Positions 1-11,387 are shown, counted from the first letter of the stretch. The stretch: 64,000 nucleotides of DNA from Plumapathes pennacea (GCA_964036295.1 OZ038469.1:372001-436000), one strand, 5' to 3'. The notes: generated by a model from the sequence alone, not told the origin. Numbers and translations are program-made.

Positions 1-149
1 TGTGAAGGAACAGGGACTGAATTACTAATAAAATGTACTGGAAATGATCCAAATACTACTCGATAAATTATAGACCGTAAATAAAAACCTTGTAACATTT
101 TCTGCAAACCCCTGCAACAGTTAAGTGACAACGACGGTAAAGTAGAAAC

Positions 150-430
150 TATATCTAATAACTTTATGATATAAGTAATAACTATATCTAATAACTTTAT
201 AATATAAGTAATAACTATATCTATTAACTTTATAATATAAGTAATAACTATATCTGTTTCCTGGACAAGTCTTAGTTGATTTTAAAGACGTCAATCTTAA
301 TGTCTAAGAACTATATAATATAAATAATAGCTATATCTAATAACTATATAGTATAAGTAATAACTATATCTATTAACTTTATAATATAAGTAATAACTAT
401 ATCTGTTTCCTGGACAAGTCTTAGTTGCTT
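150..430. repeat. AT-rich minisatellite in the intron after exon 19 of gene 1
   Basis: About 30-bp units of the type TAATAACTATATCTAATAAC, then TTTATAATATAAG, with an interspersed single-copy stretch (CTGTTTCCTGGACAAGTC) that itself recurs. Related arrays sit at 30764-31030 in gene 2 and a shorter one at 60040-60120 in gene 3, so copy number differs between paralogues. Confidence 0.8.
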
Positions 431-591
431 TTAAAGACGTCGATCTTAATATTAAAACTATCAGGAGTGATTTTGTATGGAGAAATTGTTGTTTTCGGAA
501 TTTCCATCTAGGCTACTTGGCTTTAATACTAGGCTCAGTCCTCAGCGCCAAAACTCTGACGGCTGGGGACTGAGCCTACATTAATACTCAC

Positions 592-1654
592 ATCTCTTGA
601 ATCTCCCGTGCAGTATTCTGGAACATCACAAGGTGTGTTTACCCCGCGACACAAGCTTCCTTGTTTTTTAAACTGTAAGGATACAATAGAGAATTACGAT
701 ATTATAATTTCCAATAAGACCGGGTATGTTAAACACCAATTTTATCAGAAAGACGCAAACTCTGTAAGTGAAAATGGATGCCTTGGGATACCCAGTGTCT
801 AGTATGTGACTATATATTAAACTTATCGGTGAAATAATTAAATTCTTGGGAGAGAAACCCTTACCAGGCAGTTTTCACAACACGTGTGGTACAGGTCATT
901 ACATTGTGATGTTGGCTTCAGAATACAATTGTGAGGTTCACAACACTTATCGTTCTTTTCGCACATCTGGAAACAAATTACAAATGCAAAGTTTTTATGT
1001 ATTGCTTCACGGATAGCGTGCGAATCACCATTCCAAAATGCGTCAAACCAAGAACAATGACTATACATATACACCGATTGAAATTACAGAAGAAGTACAC
1101 GATTGAAGTACACGAGACCAACTAACTGAGAGACAACTTTAAGGCACACGCACACACTTAAGCAAACAATCGTACATTATACTAAAGATTCAGAAAGAGT
1201 CCCAAACGAGCAAGCCCCAAAAGAACAGAGGGGAGATCGCTATTGACAAGTCTACCTCAGGAGTGCCACAATCGCATTCTTCCTTCCCTTCACGTATTCC
1301 ATTCCCACACCACGCATTCTTGGACTGCAATAAATGAATCAGCACGGGTTCAGCGTTTTCATATTTGTTTGATGAGGGGGAGCAACTACGACAAGAAAAG
1401 GTCAGCAGAATAACAACAATAACAACAACAACAACAACTTTATCCTTAATAAGTCAGACACTTAATAAACATGTAGTATGACGTAGCTCCAAAAAAAGGA
1501 CTGGGATAATAATATGCAATGTATGACATTGATGCAACAAAAGTAATCAACGTTATTTAATTCAGTCACCTCAGTTGGCACGTTGTAGAGGCATTTGTCG
1601 GTTGTGTCCTTCAGGGACTCCATACTGCAGTCGGAGAACCCAGGAACCGCTGGT
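592..1654 (-). CDS. Gene 1 exons 16-19: disintegrin domain
   Basis: Exons 1654-1570, 1324-1256, 966-865 and 672-592. Exon 16 carries the FSDCS linker typical of ADAMs after the catalytic domain. Exon 17 has CGNGIREGKEECDCGTPE, the standard start of an ADAM disintegrin domain. Exon 18 is a dense cysteine segment (CCEPHNCIL, CCENC). Exon 19 ends in CDVPEYCTGDS, the characteristic disintegrin core. In ADAMs this domain binds integrins or positions substrate; no RGD is present. All junctions are phase 0. The exon 19 donor is GAT|GTGAGT, and the next exon lies beyond the left edge. Confidence 0.9.
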
Positions 1655-1801
1655 CTATATACCAAAAAAGCAAACAAACAGACGCTAAAAACGTAAAACT
1701 CAGATGTTATTAGAGCAGTATTTAGATGACTTTGTAAATCAAAGCCAAAGTAAGCACGCCGATTACAGAGGCTGTAAGAAGTAATAATAATAATAATAGT
1801 A

Positions 1802-1874
<73 letters not shown>

Positions 1875-4800
1875 TAATAATAATATTAATATTAACCGAA
1901 GGAACAAAAGAAATAAAAGGAAAAAAAGGAAAAGTATGTGAAACAGTCCCGTTTGCTATAAACAATTGACTCACATGTTCTGTCTTATTGTGCCTGGCAT
2001 GACGCATCCTCTTGGTGTTAAACATCTGCAATTTCCTATCACCAGAAGAAAAAACCAATTGTTCGAGGATAAGAGAATACTTCAAAAAAGACCAGACAGA
2101 TGTTTGTCTAGACAATTTGTTGGGTGCTACATGAAGCATATTTCAAAAGATAAGAAGGATATGGATGCTAGTAGAAGAGCGGGGGTTGCCACCCCTTATC
2201 CAGTGGTTTATTGAGGCATTACCTTCGTCATGATGAAATCCAAAGTTGTGCCCCATTTCGTGGCTAACTGTAAGGTATGGACCAAGTATCTTACTATAAC
2301 TCCACTGCAAAGATATGAAATAAAGATTCTGATTCATAACTCTTTGTTTCTAAAGTTGCCATTGTGCCAAGTTCTAGAGACATTTCCCGATGACTGTTGA
2401 AATTAATCGTGTGATTGCATTGGTCTTGCGTTTGCCATGCTTTCCTAACAGGTTTCGAAACATTCCCGGCCAATCAAGAGTAAAAGCAAAACTTGGTTGC
2501 GATATTCTCACACAAGGAAGCAAGTGGCGACGGCGTGTTCTCAAATTGCTGATGGCTAGTAAAACCAATCGCATTTAATTGGTTTTGGTTTTGGTTTTGC
2601 TCGTACTTCTACTATTGGTCCAATTAGTTGTCCTTGCTTGTCTCATTGATTGGCTCTATGATTGCTATGGTTTTGGTTTTCGACAGCCCATAAAAGCTAG
2701 CAAAGTTCCAGTGGTAAGGCCCGGATTAAACGAACTCAATGCAAATGAGTAAAATCCATTGTTTGAGTTGCTTTGCATTGAGTTCGACACATGCTAAGAT
2801 CGACGTTTAACTCGGCCAAAGATCACTTCACAACAACATATCAATCTACTGTAATAGCTACAGCACTTGGTGACTGTCATTAGTAAAGTGAACACAACAC
2901 TTACCGCATTTATACCTGCAGATGACGAGCCACACAAAACGTTTATTTGTGCTACCCCTAATACATTATTTGGTTGCCAACTTTGTTGACTGAAAAACAC
3001 ACGAAACCAAAAAATAAGCATAAGGTTTAGTCAGTAACTAGCTTCCTAATGACCGAGGTCAACAAGTAAATTAGTGTTTGGCTACTTCTGAATCATTTTT
3101 AATGGGCTCGCCGTCCCACAAGTAGGAAGTGGAGTTTATTGTTGTTGCTATGTATCTCGTATCTCCGCTCAGTAACAACAATGACTTCCAAATAAGGAAT
3201 TTTTTTTTCCAAATTTTGACATGATCAAGTTATTCATAACAACACAAAAATTAAGTGGTTAGTATCGTTGCAATCATAAATTAGCAGCCGATCTGTTGTA
3301 TTTCAGAGCTTTGGTAAATTACCCCGTTTGTTTAGCGAGCGTTGCTTTAGCACTGCGACGAACTGCCAGAGAAAGTGCGGGTCAGAAGTGCGTGACAGTT
3401 GGGGGCGATTTCAAAACGCTGATAGGCATTAAATTTCGAAATCAGTTCTTTCACTTAATTTTGAAGTCTTCATTGTGTACTAAAAATGCGCATATTGTAT
3501 TATTTTCTAGTTAAACTACAAGTCTATATCAACTATATATGCAATCCATTCAAAACGCCTTGAGCCTTCGAGAATATCTCAGTTGTTCGCTTAAACGGGT
3601 ACAAAAACGAGCCTTACGCATCATATGGATACGATCAGCTGTACAAGGGGTGGCTTAATATATCTGGTCTGTCTAGCCTTGCTGACCGTTGGTCAAAATT
3701 CTACAAAATAGCTAACAATTTAGGTTCAAAAACAACCTTTATCGCAGCCGGAGCATGTGCATATAGTGATAGTAAGCAAATTAGAACAAGTTAGGATATT
3801 GTTTCATTATATTTAACAATTTCATTTCTAGCATGATATTTATGTAACTGATAACTTCAGCAATTCAGTTTCTACTGTAAATGGGTGTTTTAATAAACGA
3901 TCAGATATCTATCTATCTTGTTATCTATCTATCCAAAACGCCCCATTTCCCTCGTCAACTATTCAGTAAAGCTCGCCAGTTAACCCATCCTACCTTAGCA
4001 GTTGTGCATTATCGTGAGTGGTCTTCAAATGGTCATTCCTGTATTTGTTAAATTTACTAAGATCCTGACTACCTCCATCATCATACTTCCGTGTGATTTT
4101 ATCATTATCGCTCCAAATTACAATTTGAACAACAACCACTCTTATGTTTATCCTTTGGTATACCTGACAAACAAACAAACAAACAAACAAACAAAGTGAC
4201 TAATTCATAGAAATTACGTCATTGTTCTGTGAAAACATGCTTGGCCGTGTTTGATTTTTAGCACTGCTTCGTTTTCCTCTTGCAACTAAATTTAAAGTGA
4301 TGACGATGTCAGGAAATCCCGCAGTGTGGGCAGGTGTTCAAGTAAGCAACGGACCTTCTGTGAGTCCTTAAATGAAGATTAAGTCGCCCGAGACTTCAGA
4401 ACGAGATAGTGTCATGATTATTACCCTCGCAGGGCTCGGGACTACTTGTGCGTGGCGTTTTACGTACAGCCTGATGCTTAACGCGGCGTGCGTTATACTC
4501 TCGACACAAATTGAGTATGTGAGATTGTAATCTGTTTTAGAAGCTCAAAACCTCAGAACTTACCCGATCTACTGCGTTCGCAAGTTGTATCACACGCGCT
4601 TTGATGTTCTCTATGTTTCTGTTATGCCCCACATACTGAAAAGGGAAATGAGTTGCTAACAACAGCTCCTGTAGTATAATCGTATTTCATATTTTAACTA
4701 GTAATACTAGTGTAAAGTAGATTTACTGGACACGTGATATATTGTATATACATAAGTGTCATCAGAGTCAAAATGAAATATGTGCTTAGTGTTACACAAC

Positions 4801-7110
4801 TAAAATATATTTTCTTTTACTAACAATAATACTACTAGTTCCATACTACCTGCTCTATACTAACTACCACCAATACCACTACAGTGGAACCCCTACTTTG
4901 AGACACCTCCATCAAGGTACACTTCCTTTAAGGGGAAACTTCTCCTTGTCTTCAAAAAATAACGCTCATATATCGCTCGACCTTTATTTTTGGACACCTC
5001 TAACCACTGATACCACTATTGGCGCTACCTCTACTGGTGTCGGTGCTGTTTCAACTACCAATACCAACACCCCTACTATTATTATACCATCAACTACGTG
5101 CCATTACATCTAATACAGACTGCAGCTACTGCAACAACTGCTTGATAAATATTTCTACTCTACCGCTGCTATAAATAAATAAAATTTACTTCAAAAGCAT
5201 TCATTACCATTCCATTATCCACAACAAAAATAACTTCGTTGTATCGAGTTTCTGCTGTGGTCAAGTACGATCGGTAAATTTCGTCGACGTTTGCAATGTG
5301 TCCGCGAAGCTGAAAGATATAACGCATCTTATTATATGGCTGAGTTTTTGAGTGGGCAATACGTGCGAAATGGCGCATTCTGATTGGTTGTCTGAGCGGG
5401 CAATACCTTCCTGTACGGCCCGCTCAGATTCAGTTCGCACATGTGGATCGCTAATGATCACTCGAAAAGTTGCTAAGCGTTTTCCATAGAAGGCCCAGAA
5501 GTTCAATGGGGAGTTTAAATGTTCCGGATACTCACTGTTAAGTTATGATGATCGGGGAAAGCTTACAATCTGGGAAAATGTCCGTTACGAAGAAGGAAAA
5601 CATCCAAGGAAAAAATTTGCTTGCGACCTCAGCCGTCATTGACAACAAGTGCTGCAGATCTCTGGAGGGTTGTTTCACCCCTGTGTTGAAATTTGCACAC
5701 TTGCCAGGAAGAAAGTGCAAACCGAACAATCACCGTGAACAGTTATGACGCATCATATGCTCTCATTTAATATAAAGGTGGAATAATTTGAGAAACGGTC
5801 ACAACTTGTATTATAAAGTAACCGTGATACTACGCGCGTTCTGTTTGGCTAAATATCATTTACAGATAAGTACAAAGACGTGGTTTTGTATTCTTACAGG
5901 TGTTAACGTTTAGATATTTTTCCAAGGCGGCTTGTGATTTTGAACTTTCTTCTCGTGTTCTCACAACATCCCGCGTGTTGATATAAGGGTACGAAGACAT
6001 AGAAACGCTGTTATAAATAATGATCCTAACAAGATTACAAAAACAAACAAACAAAAAAGAAAAACAATTACCGTTTTACTATTTGTATTACTCCTCTTTT
6101 GAACATCAGTATGATTAAAGGAATGGTCTTTTTTGTTTCCTGCAGTTATCAGAAAACAAAATAGTCTAAATTAGTTCATTGAAAAATAATTATCGGTTTA
6201 GTAAGATTACATTATATTCCTTTTTTACAAATCTGATATTTTGTATTTTAAATGTTCTAAGATTTAACATACCACATCCTTGGATGTGATCATCATCCGA
6301 ACTTGCCAGATACAATTTATGTGCACGAGGTTCCTTAAAGATATGTATAAAAACATGTACAAACGGGTAAACAGCATGCAAGTATACATAAATTATATAT
6401 AGTGGAAAACAGGAAAATGTCGGTAAGTGCTTCAAAGGTAACAAACTGTCACAATAGCAGACACTAGCTTCTCACTATAGACAAAAACTAAAAATAAAAA
6501 TTGTTGTAAGGTATGTGCATGAACGATTTTCAAGTAAACTTCATCTATGTAAGGTCGGTTGGTGTGAACAACGTCGATGATACTGTCTTGGATGACCTTT
6601 TGGAAGCTTTACACTAGCGGATATAGTACGAAAATACGAAGTTGCCCCAGGCAAATCTTATAAGCTTTGCAAAAAAAGCTCTCCTCGAGCTTTTGAAGTG
6701 GACATAATAACATAACAAAGTTTAAAATGTGAAATAAAAACCGTACTAAAGTCTTCTACGCCCCTGAGTAAGTCAATCATTGTATATTATTTTGATTGAA
6801 AATGGCCAACTGTTAGGTGAAGTTTAAAGTTCTATTACTCGCGGCTCGTTTTAGATATCATCATAAATTGCATATCAGCACATTAGAAAGACAAAGAGGT
6901 TTGAATTAAATTAGTCTGCAACTTAACTCATGCATTCCAGTTATAAGAATATACGGATGACACAAGTATGCCGCCATTTATCTCACCTTGTGCTCCAAAT
7001 GTGGCTCAATGTTGTACATTTTTTCTCCATCGTCAATCACTCCTCTAGATCACACCGAATCATAACGAAAGGAGGGCACGAAAATGAGGGAAAACAAAAG
7101 AATGACCATT

Positions 7111-7147
<37 letters not shown>

Positions 7148-10100
7148 CCTAGTTGACTTTCAAGTAAATAAAATACCGCTTTAACATCACAAAGCCACGT
7201 GACTCACTTGAGTCCTGAGCACGTGGTTAAGATGACATCTGAGTGCGGTGAACCTCGAACCTTTCCGTGATAATAACAGTGTTCTGGCTGATCCTTCAAA
7301 GAAAAAAAAGGTAAATAGAAATGCGGTAAGAAACGCAAGAAGGTTATAATGTAGATACGCTAGTTACGCCGGCAAACAAGGACACTACATTGTGGCGGCA
7401 ACATTACGCATGTTTCCCAATTGTTGCCTCGCTTTGCCACGCGCGAAACATTTGTTGCAAAGTCGTGTCCACAGTGAGCGCAAGAATGTTTCCGAACGTT
7501 TTGCCACCCTAGAAACATCGAAGGCCACAATGTTGCAGCCACAATGTGTTTTCGAGTTGCCAGCTCATTATGATTTTCAAAAAATAGATAAGAACATTCA
7601 ACTCCTTAAACGAACAGAGAGCGACAGTAACCGCAAAGAAAATTAAAGAAACGGTTGCAAGCCGGAAATTCAGAACTTCAACTCTTAAGTATTTTCTATA
7701 GTATACCTGTTGTAAGATTTCAGATGAATTGTTCTCGTCAAAGTATCTGACGGTAAATGAAGGAGACAAAAGGACTCTGCCGAATACAAGACATTTCGTT
7801 AATAAATATACAATGCATCAACACTCTGTTAGAAAGTTCCATTGACTCTAAACAACAACACAACTAGCTCTGCTCGGCGCAACTGCAACTTGCAGGACTA
7901 GTCCAAAGTAATTTCAAATTACGTTCTGTTCCCTTTTTCCTGTTTGCCATGAAACAGTAAAAGTATCAACGTATGGCAATAGATCTCAATAGATTGAGCA
8001 AGTCGTTCATACACACAACTTCAAACTAAGGCTATTGCAAACGGAATAGAGGTACAAACTATAGGCTGACCGTAACCTGGGAAGGAAAACTTACTTGTTT
8101 CTTTTTACATCAAGGATCAAATCCTTTTTTTTGTTTTTAACAAGGAATGATGCTTCATCAACGTGGCCATCCTAAAGAGGAGCGATACGTAAAAGGTTTG
8201 AACAGAAGCAGCTACCTGTAGAAAACTAACGTGCTATCATGACTGGCCTTTTTAACGTAATCATCACCATTTCTGACTAGTGTATACTATTATCTTTTGG
8301 CTTTTTTTTTAACAACACAATAAAACTCGAGCAAGGACAGTTATAAAAAAAAAAAAAAAAAACAGCACTAGGAAAGGTTTTTATAATGAAAATTATGCAA
8401 CACGACAAGAAAAATGTGTTCTAACCTCGGTCGCCGTGGAAACATCCCTTTTGGTCCTCCCCTCATGAAGCCTCACAGGAAATACCGTTTCAATGTCACT
8501 TTCTTCAGCATGAGAGTCTGGGAATGGAATGTCTATGCAGAAGGATATGGAAGAGATAAGAATGATATGTCTTCTTTCTGTGTCAGACACCAGTTTACGG
8601 GTGAATTTTTAGAAACCACAACTTAAAGTAATTACATCGCAACCTCGTTCCCAGGCTCTTTCATCTCGGGGGCCGGGAGATGAAAGAGCCTGGGGACGAG
8701 GTTGATTACATCGCCGATCACAAAGGGTGCACGAAAACATTGTCAACCTATCGGAAGCCAACGTAATTTGCGTTTCCTTTTATCTAGAACTGAGAAACGA
8801 AGGGCTATTTAGCTGGCTTACCTCCAAAGGAGAATGCTACCAAGACAGCCACACAGATGAGGATACCTTGGCACTGCTTTGACTGCAGGGCTGACCTTAA
8901 CAATTAAATAAGCCAGCACTTTCAAGTTACATGAAGAAGCATTTGTGATTAGGAAAAACAACAAACATCTTACATACTAACCCGCTCTAGTTGCTGAGTG
9001 CTCTAACGCTTACAGTTCGCGCATTATGGCGACTAGAGCTTAATCCATCCGCAAAGCACGCCTTCTTGCTCAACGCATAACATTTACTATCTGTGTAATA
9101 TTTTCTTCATTATCTTAACAACAGGTCATTGAATAAAACCAAGAGAATCCAAACCAACAAATATTTGAAATATTTACCTTGGAGTGAGTGTGTTCTGCAT
9201 CCTAAATGTGGCCAAAAGCTTGGTTTAAGCGTTGTCAATCTTCTAGTCACAACGCTTTGTCAATGAGTTGTCTGGTGATAAAGTAGTATGTTTAGCATTT
9301 TAATGTTATAATTATTTCTTCTGTTTCCTAAACTAGGCTTTAGGGAAATTTGAAGAGAATCCTTCGATCGCCAGCTGTTGAAAACTTGGCTGACATGCAC
9401 GGCATACCAAGTCGTGTTACCATTCATTGTTATCAAACTCTTTCCACAATACAAGATGTGTAAAAGCCGTCTTCCTTTGATCCAAATTTAACGTGAACAG
9501 GAACTTGACTGATCAGTAATTATTATTGCAGTAATCACTGCTCGGGTTTGAATATTGTTTTCTACGTAAAAAAAACTCTTCAAAAGATCTTGGTCCGGTT
9601 TTTTGAAAGCTGATTAAGCTAATCCAGGATTAACGAATTGTTTTCTCTCAATTACTCTGCCAATGAACTGCAAGGTTTTGTTCGAAGATGGATCAAAAGC
9701 TGTTCCAGCTTAAAAACGCCCCAAGGAAGCCGTTGTAGACGAAACCTTCTTATAAATGACAAGAAAGTTTTAGACCTAATCCAGGATTAGCTAGCCTAAT
9801 CGTGCTTTGAAAAACAGGGCCCTCAACACAAGTGCTAAAGAATTGCAAACTGTACTAAGATCGGGCGTTTTGATAAAATCCTCTTACTGTACTTTGCCAT
9901 CGTGTCACAAACTGAAGGAAAAGAATACACAAAACTCATACTTACGTCTTTTCTTTGACTAGACTACTGCAGACCGGACGATAAATCCAAACTGAAGACG
10001 TGCGAGTCTTCAAATGAAACTTTTTATCAGAGCATCATCATTTTATTAGAGCAAGTTTTGTTTGTTCGTTACGTTTCCTTTGACTAATGTTGACGGCTTC

Positions 10101-10838
10101 AAGACTTCTGCTTACTTGTCTATGGGCAACGACAGGTAGCCTAATCATTTGTAAGCTCTTTATGTTTCCTTTATTGTTAAGCCAGGCATAGGCGTTCGAA
10201 ATATTCGCGTAGCCCAAGCATGAAAGCTCAGTGTGTGGGCGATTTTATCTTTTCAACTGTTTTTATTAAACGTACTATAGTACTTGGCGCCTTTTGGCCC
10301 TCAAATACTTTTCCGTGGAAAGTTATGTATCGATCAATTCCAGCTGTTCCCATACCCCCCACGGGCCGACCCCAGGGGATTTGTAAAAAGAAAATTCGTG
10401 GGACTACAATTCCCCGCTCCCGGGCCACAAAACTCCACTCTTTCTGATGTTGCAGGAAAAACTACTGGTGTTCGTTCAGTTTTTACAAACTTCTGCAAAG
10501 GTTAGAATCCCATAAAACAATCGAAGAAAAATCAAATCTTGGAAAAAAAAAGGATTTTTGTCTTTAGTAGGTTTTGGTTGCCCCGGGCAAGCGGGCAACC
10601 GTTAATGTCAAGCGCTGCGCTGCTCAGAGTGAAAAGGCTCAGAGCTGGGTAAATAATATGCAAGCACAGGGGAAAAGAGCCACATACCCACAGCAAGGTA
10701 CAGGATCACAAAGTAGTTTTCCATCACCTCCGTTAGATTCTTAAATGTCCCGTAATCTCTAGCGGCTTTGCAAGCGTATACGATGGAACCCAAGATAATG
10801 AGTAACCTAAACATAATACTACAACAGGAACGTGGCAT
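592..10838 (-). CDS. Gene 1: ADAM-type multidomain metalloprotease, 5' part (exons 1-19)
   Basis: This is the 5' part of a gene that continues beyond the left edge. Nineteen coding exons with GT-AG borders join in frame to 1,674 bases (558 residues): leader, prodomain, metalloprotease and most of the disintegrin domain. Exon 20 onward is outside the window; base 1 lies in the intron after exon 19. The arrangement and every exon length equal those of gene 2. The zinc-binding motif HEMGHNFGFHHD is intact, so an active protease is expected. The protein should enter the secretory pathway; the rest of its length is inferred from genes 2 and 3. No stop or frameshift is present in the exons seen. 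Confidence 0.88.
1781..1894. repeat. (TAA)n microsatellite in gene 1 intron 15
   Basis: About 110 bases of TAA/AAT repeat with a few interruptions. The homologous intron of gene 2 has about 310 bases (32862-33171) and that of gene 3 only about 25 (61865-61890). Confidence 0.95.
1975..5309 (-). CDS. Gene 1 exons 10-15: reprolysin/ADAM zinc metalloprotease domain
   Basis: Exons 5309-5190, 4635-4564, 4163-3994, 2989-2905, 2304-2223 and 2035-1975. The domain starts with ETRYNEVIFVVDN in exon 10, the beta-strand usual at the start of the ADAM catalytic domain. Exon 12 has IRVVVVQIVIWSD and ends in HDNAQLL. Exon 14 carries the zinc site HEMGHNFGFHHDE (three His ligands and the catalytic Glu). Exon 15 has CRCLTPRGCVMP, which supplies the Met-turn. 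All key residues are present. It should cleave extracellular or cell-surface proteins; the substrate is unknown. Compared with gene 2, about ten residues differ in exon 12 alone. Confidence 0.92.
2388..2690. mobile_element. Degenerate MITE-like element in gene 1 intron 13
   Basis: The block opens with CGATGACTGTTGAAATTAAT and closes with TTGGTTTTCGACAGCCCAT. These ends resemble the inverted ends of the nested element at 57257-57570. The interior is full of CCAATCA and GGTTTTGG motifs. The same block is in gene 2 at 33768-34070, so insertion predates duplication. Confidence 0.55.
3540..3935 (+). mobile_element. 3' remnant of a non-LTR retrotransposon in gene 1 intron 12
   Basis: On the plus strand, opposite to the gene, LKRVQKRALRII is followed after a frameshift by YDQLYKGWLNISGLSSLADR and WSKFYKIANNLGSKT. 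This resembles the region after the reverse transcriptase of CR1/L2/RTE-like elements (K-x-Q-K-R-A-L-R-I-I, then L-x-S-L-x-x-R). A TATCTATC tail ends it. The frame is broken, so it is dead. Gene 2 has the same remnant at 34915-35312. Confidence 0.65.
5329..5747. mobile_element. 419-bp insertion in gene 1 intron 9 with 7-bp direct repeats
   Basis: Gene 2 reads straight through at this point. In gene 1 the seven bases ACGCATC occur on both sides (5322-5328 and 5748-5754) of 419 extra bases. This is the picture of an insertion with target site duplication. I see no inverted ends and no coding sequence. Confidence 0.6.
6072..8532 (-). CDS. Gene 1 exons 3-9: ADAM prodomain
   Basis: Exons 8532-8426, 8171-8095, 7776-7707, 7293-7208, 7044-6987, 6333-6273 and 6139-6072. 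Recognisable prodomain segments are ETVFPVRL, VRYFDENNSS, HCYYHGKVRGSP followed by TTCSGL, and MYNIEPH. A Cys-Gly near the end of exon 8 (DDDHIQGCG) is a candidate cysteine switch that would hold the zinc inactive. Exon 9 ends with a basic VQKRSNTN stretch where a proprotein convertase could cut; the full R-X-K/R-R consensus is not obvious. The role is folding and latency of the protease in the secretory pathway. Confidence 0.85.
7111..7146. repeat. (TAA)n microsatellite in gene 1 intron 6
   Basis: About 36 bases of TAA repeat; the gene 2 counterpart (38638-38714) is twice as long. Confidence 0.9.
7371..7561. mobile_element. Short inverted-repeat element (MITE-like) in gene 1 intron 5
   Basis: Ends are GGCAAACAAGGACACTACAT and, on the other strand, GGCAACTCGAAAACACATTG; both continue TGTGGC-x-GCAACATT. 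The interior has no coding content. A copy sits at 38944-39134 in gene 2, and relatives at 13134-13190 and 44729-44785. Confidence 0.65.
8641..8703. repeat. Foldback element with 27-bp arms in gene 1 intron 2
   Basis: AACCTCGTTCCCAGGCTCTT (27-base arm 8641-8667) is answered by its reverse complement at 8677-8703 with one mismatch and a 9-base loop. The same hairpin is at 40184-40246 in gene 2. Partial copies of the arm (CCTCGTTCCCAGG) occur at 17218 and 48847. It looks like a miniature foldback transposon. Confidence 0.75.
8822..10838 (-). CDS. Gene 1 exons 1-2: leader with proposed start codon
   Basis: Exon 1 starts coding at 10838 (MPRSCCSIMF, with CCGCC before the ATG) and ends at 10688; exon 2 is 8890-8822. 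The joined leader is 73 residues with two hydrophobic stretches: RLLIILGSIVYA in exon 1 and IFICVAVLVAFSFG in exon 2, the second directly before the prodomain. A normal signal peptide has one, so the start may instead be the Met at residue 39 or an upstream exon. The exon 1 acceptor (TATATGCAG|GA) places a 5' untranslated part at 10902-10839. The 1.8-kb intron between the two exons is almost identical in gene 2. Confidence 0.65.
8891..10687. other. Intron 1 of gene 1 (1.8 kb)
   Basis: No exon with matching phase was found here. The sequence differs from gene 2's intron 1 (40434-42230) at only about ten to fifteen positions by eye, far fewer than other introns. Around 10280-10500 it holds a GC-richer stretch on the plus strand that reads open in two frames in both copies; I do not recognise it. 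Confidence 0.6.
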
Positions 10839-11018
10839 GGCGGACCGAGTTCACTGTGCGGCTGATTGTAACAATGGGAGTGATACTCGAACCCATACAT
10901 TCCTGCATATACAAGTAGCGCTAAAAAGAATACCCGCGGGGTATAATAAAAGAATTATTAAGAGTCAGCAAAAAAAGAATACAGTCATTCATGTCTGCAC
11001 ATCAATTCAATTCCTTAC

Positions 11019-11310
11019 CTGTAAGGCAGCGATCAGTAATACGTCGCAGCCTCTGAAAGAAAGGCTGAAGCTGCTGCGTAATAACAGAGAAAGTGTCTAA
11101 TACACATATATGGAGCAAGTACATGAAGTAAACCATAAAACTGAAATTGTCGCTACCGGGACGCCATGTTGCTTTCAGTTTACCCCGCTGACCCACAAGC
11201 CTGCAGACATAAATGGCAACCTCGTTTCCAGGGATCCCAAAAGGGAGTATGTTCACTGCTCAGCGTCAGTTTAAATGAGACGATTGTGTAGGCTTTACAA
11301 AATATAGAGA
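11019..11310 (-). promoter_or_regulatory. Gene 1 promoter region and 5' leader exon
   Basis: On the minus strand a good donor (TTACAG|GTAAGG) at 11019 ends an upstream exon that splices to the acceptor at 10903. A TATA-like TATATT at 11306-11301 precedes it, so the start of transcription may lie near 11275. The stretch sits only about 80 bases downstream of gene 2's poly(A) signal. An open frame from an ATG at 11256 runs through the donor in the phase needed to join exon 2 directly, so this may be an alternative coding first exon. Gene 2 has the same layout at 42561-42850. The transcription start itself cannot be seen. Confidence 0.5.
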
Positions 11311-11381
11311 GGTAGTCATTATCACCCTCAAGTCATCATCATCGTCATCAACACACCAAGAAAGCAGGATTGCCGAACAAC

Positions 11382-11387
11382 TTTATT
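11382..11387 (-). terminator. Gene 2 poly(A) signal AATAAA
   Basis: AATAAA on the minus strand, 100 bases after the stop codon, followed by GTTGTTCGGC and a T-rich stretch. The same site is found for gene 3 at 42924-42929. It marks the end of gene 2 just before the promoter region of gene 1. Confidence 0.75.

Noticed and set aside
1975-5309. Venom-type metalloprotease toxin
   Set aside because: The catalytic and disintegrin domains share the ADAM family with snake venom enzymes, but family membership alone does not imply a toxin, and the long binding tail argues for another role.
5860-6054. Minus-strand open stretch in gene 1 with a possible donor, considered as an extra exon between exons 9 and 10
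   Set aside because: Gene 2 has a stop and lost the donor at the same place, and exon 9 joins exon 10 in frame without it.
10220-10505. Overlapping plus-strand frames in intron 1, kept in both copies
   Set aside because: The two copies are nearly identical over the whole intron, so shared open frames are not independent evidence of coding.
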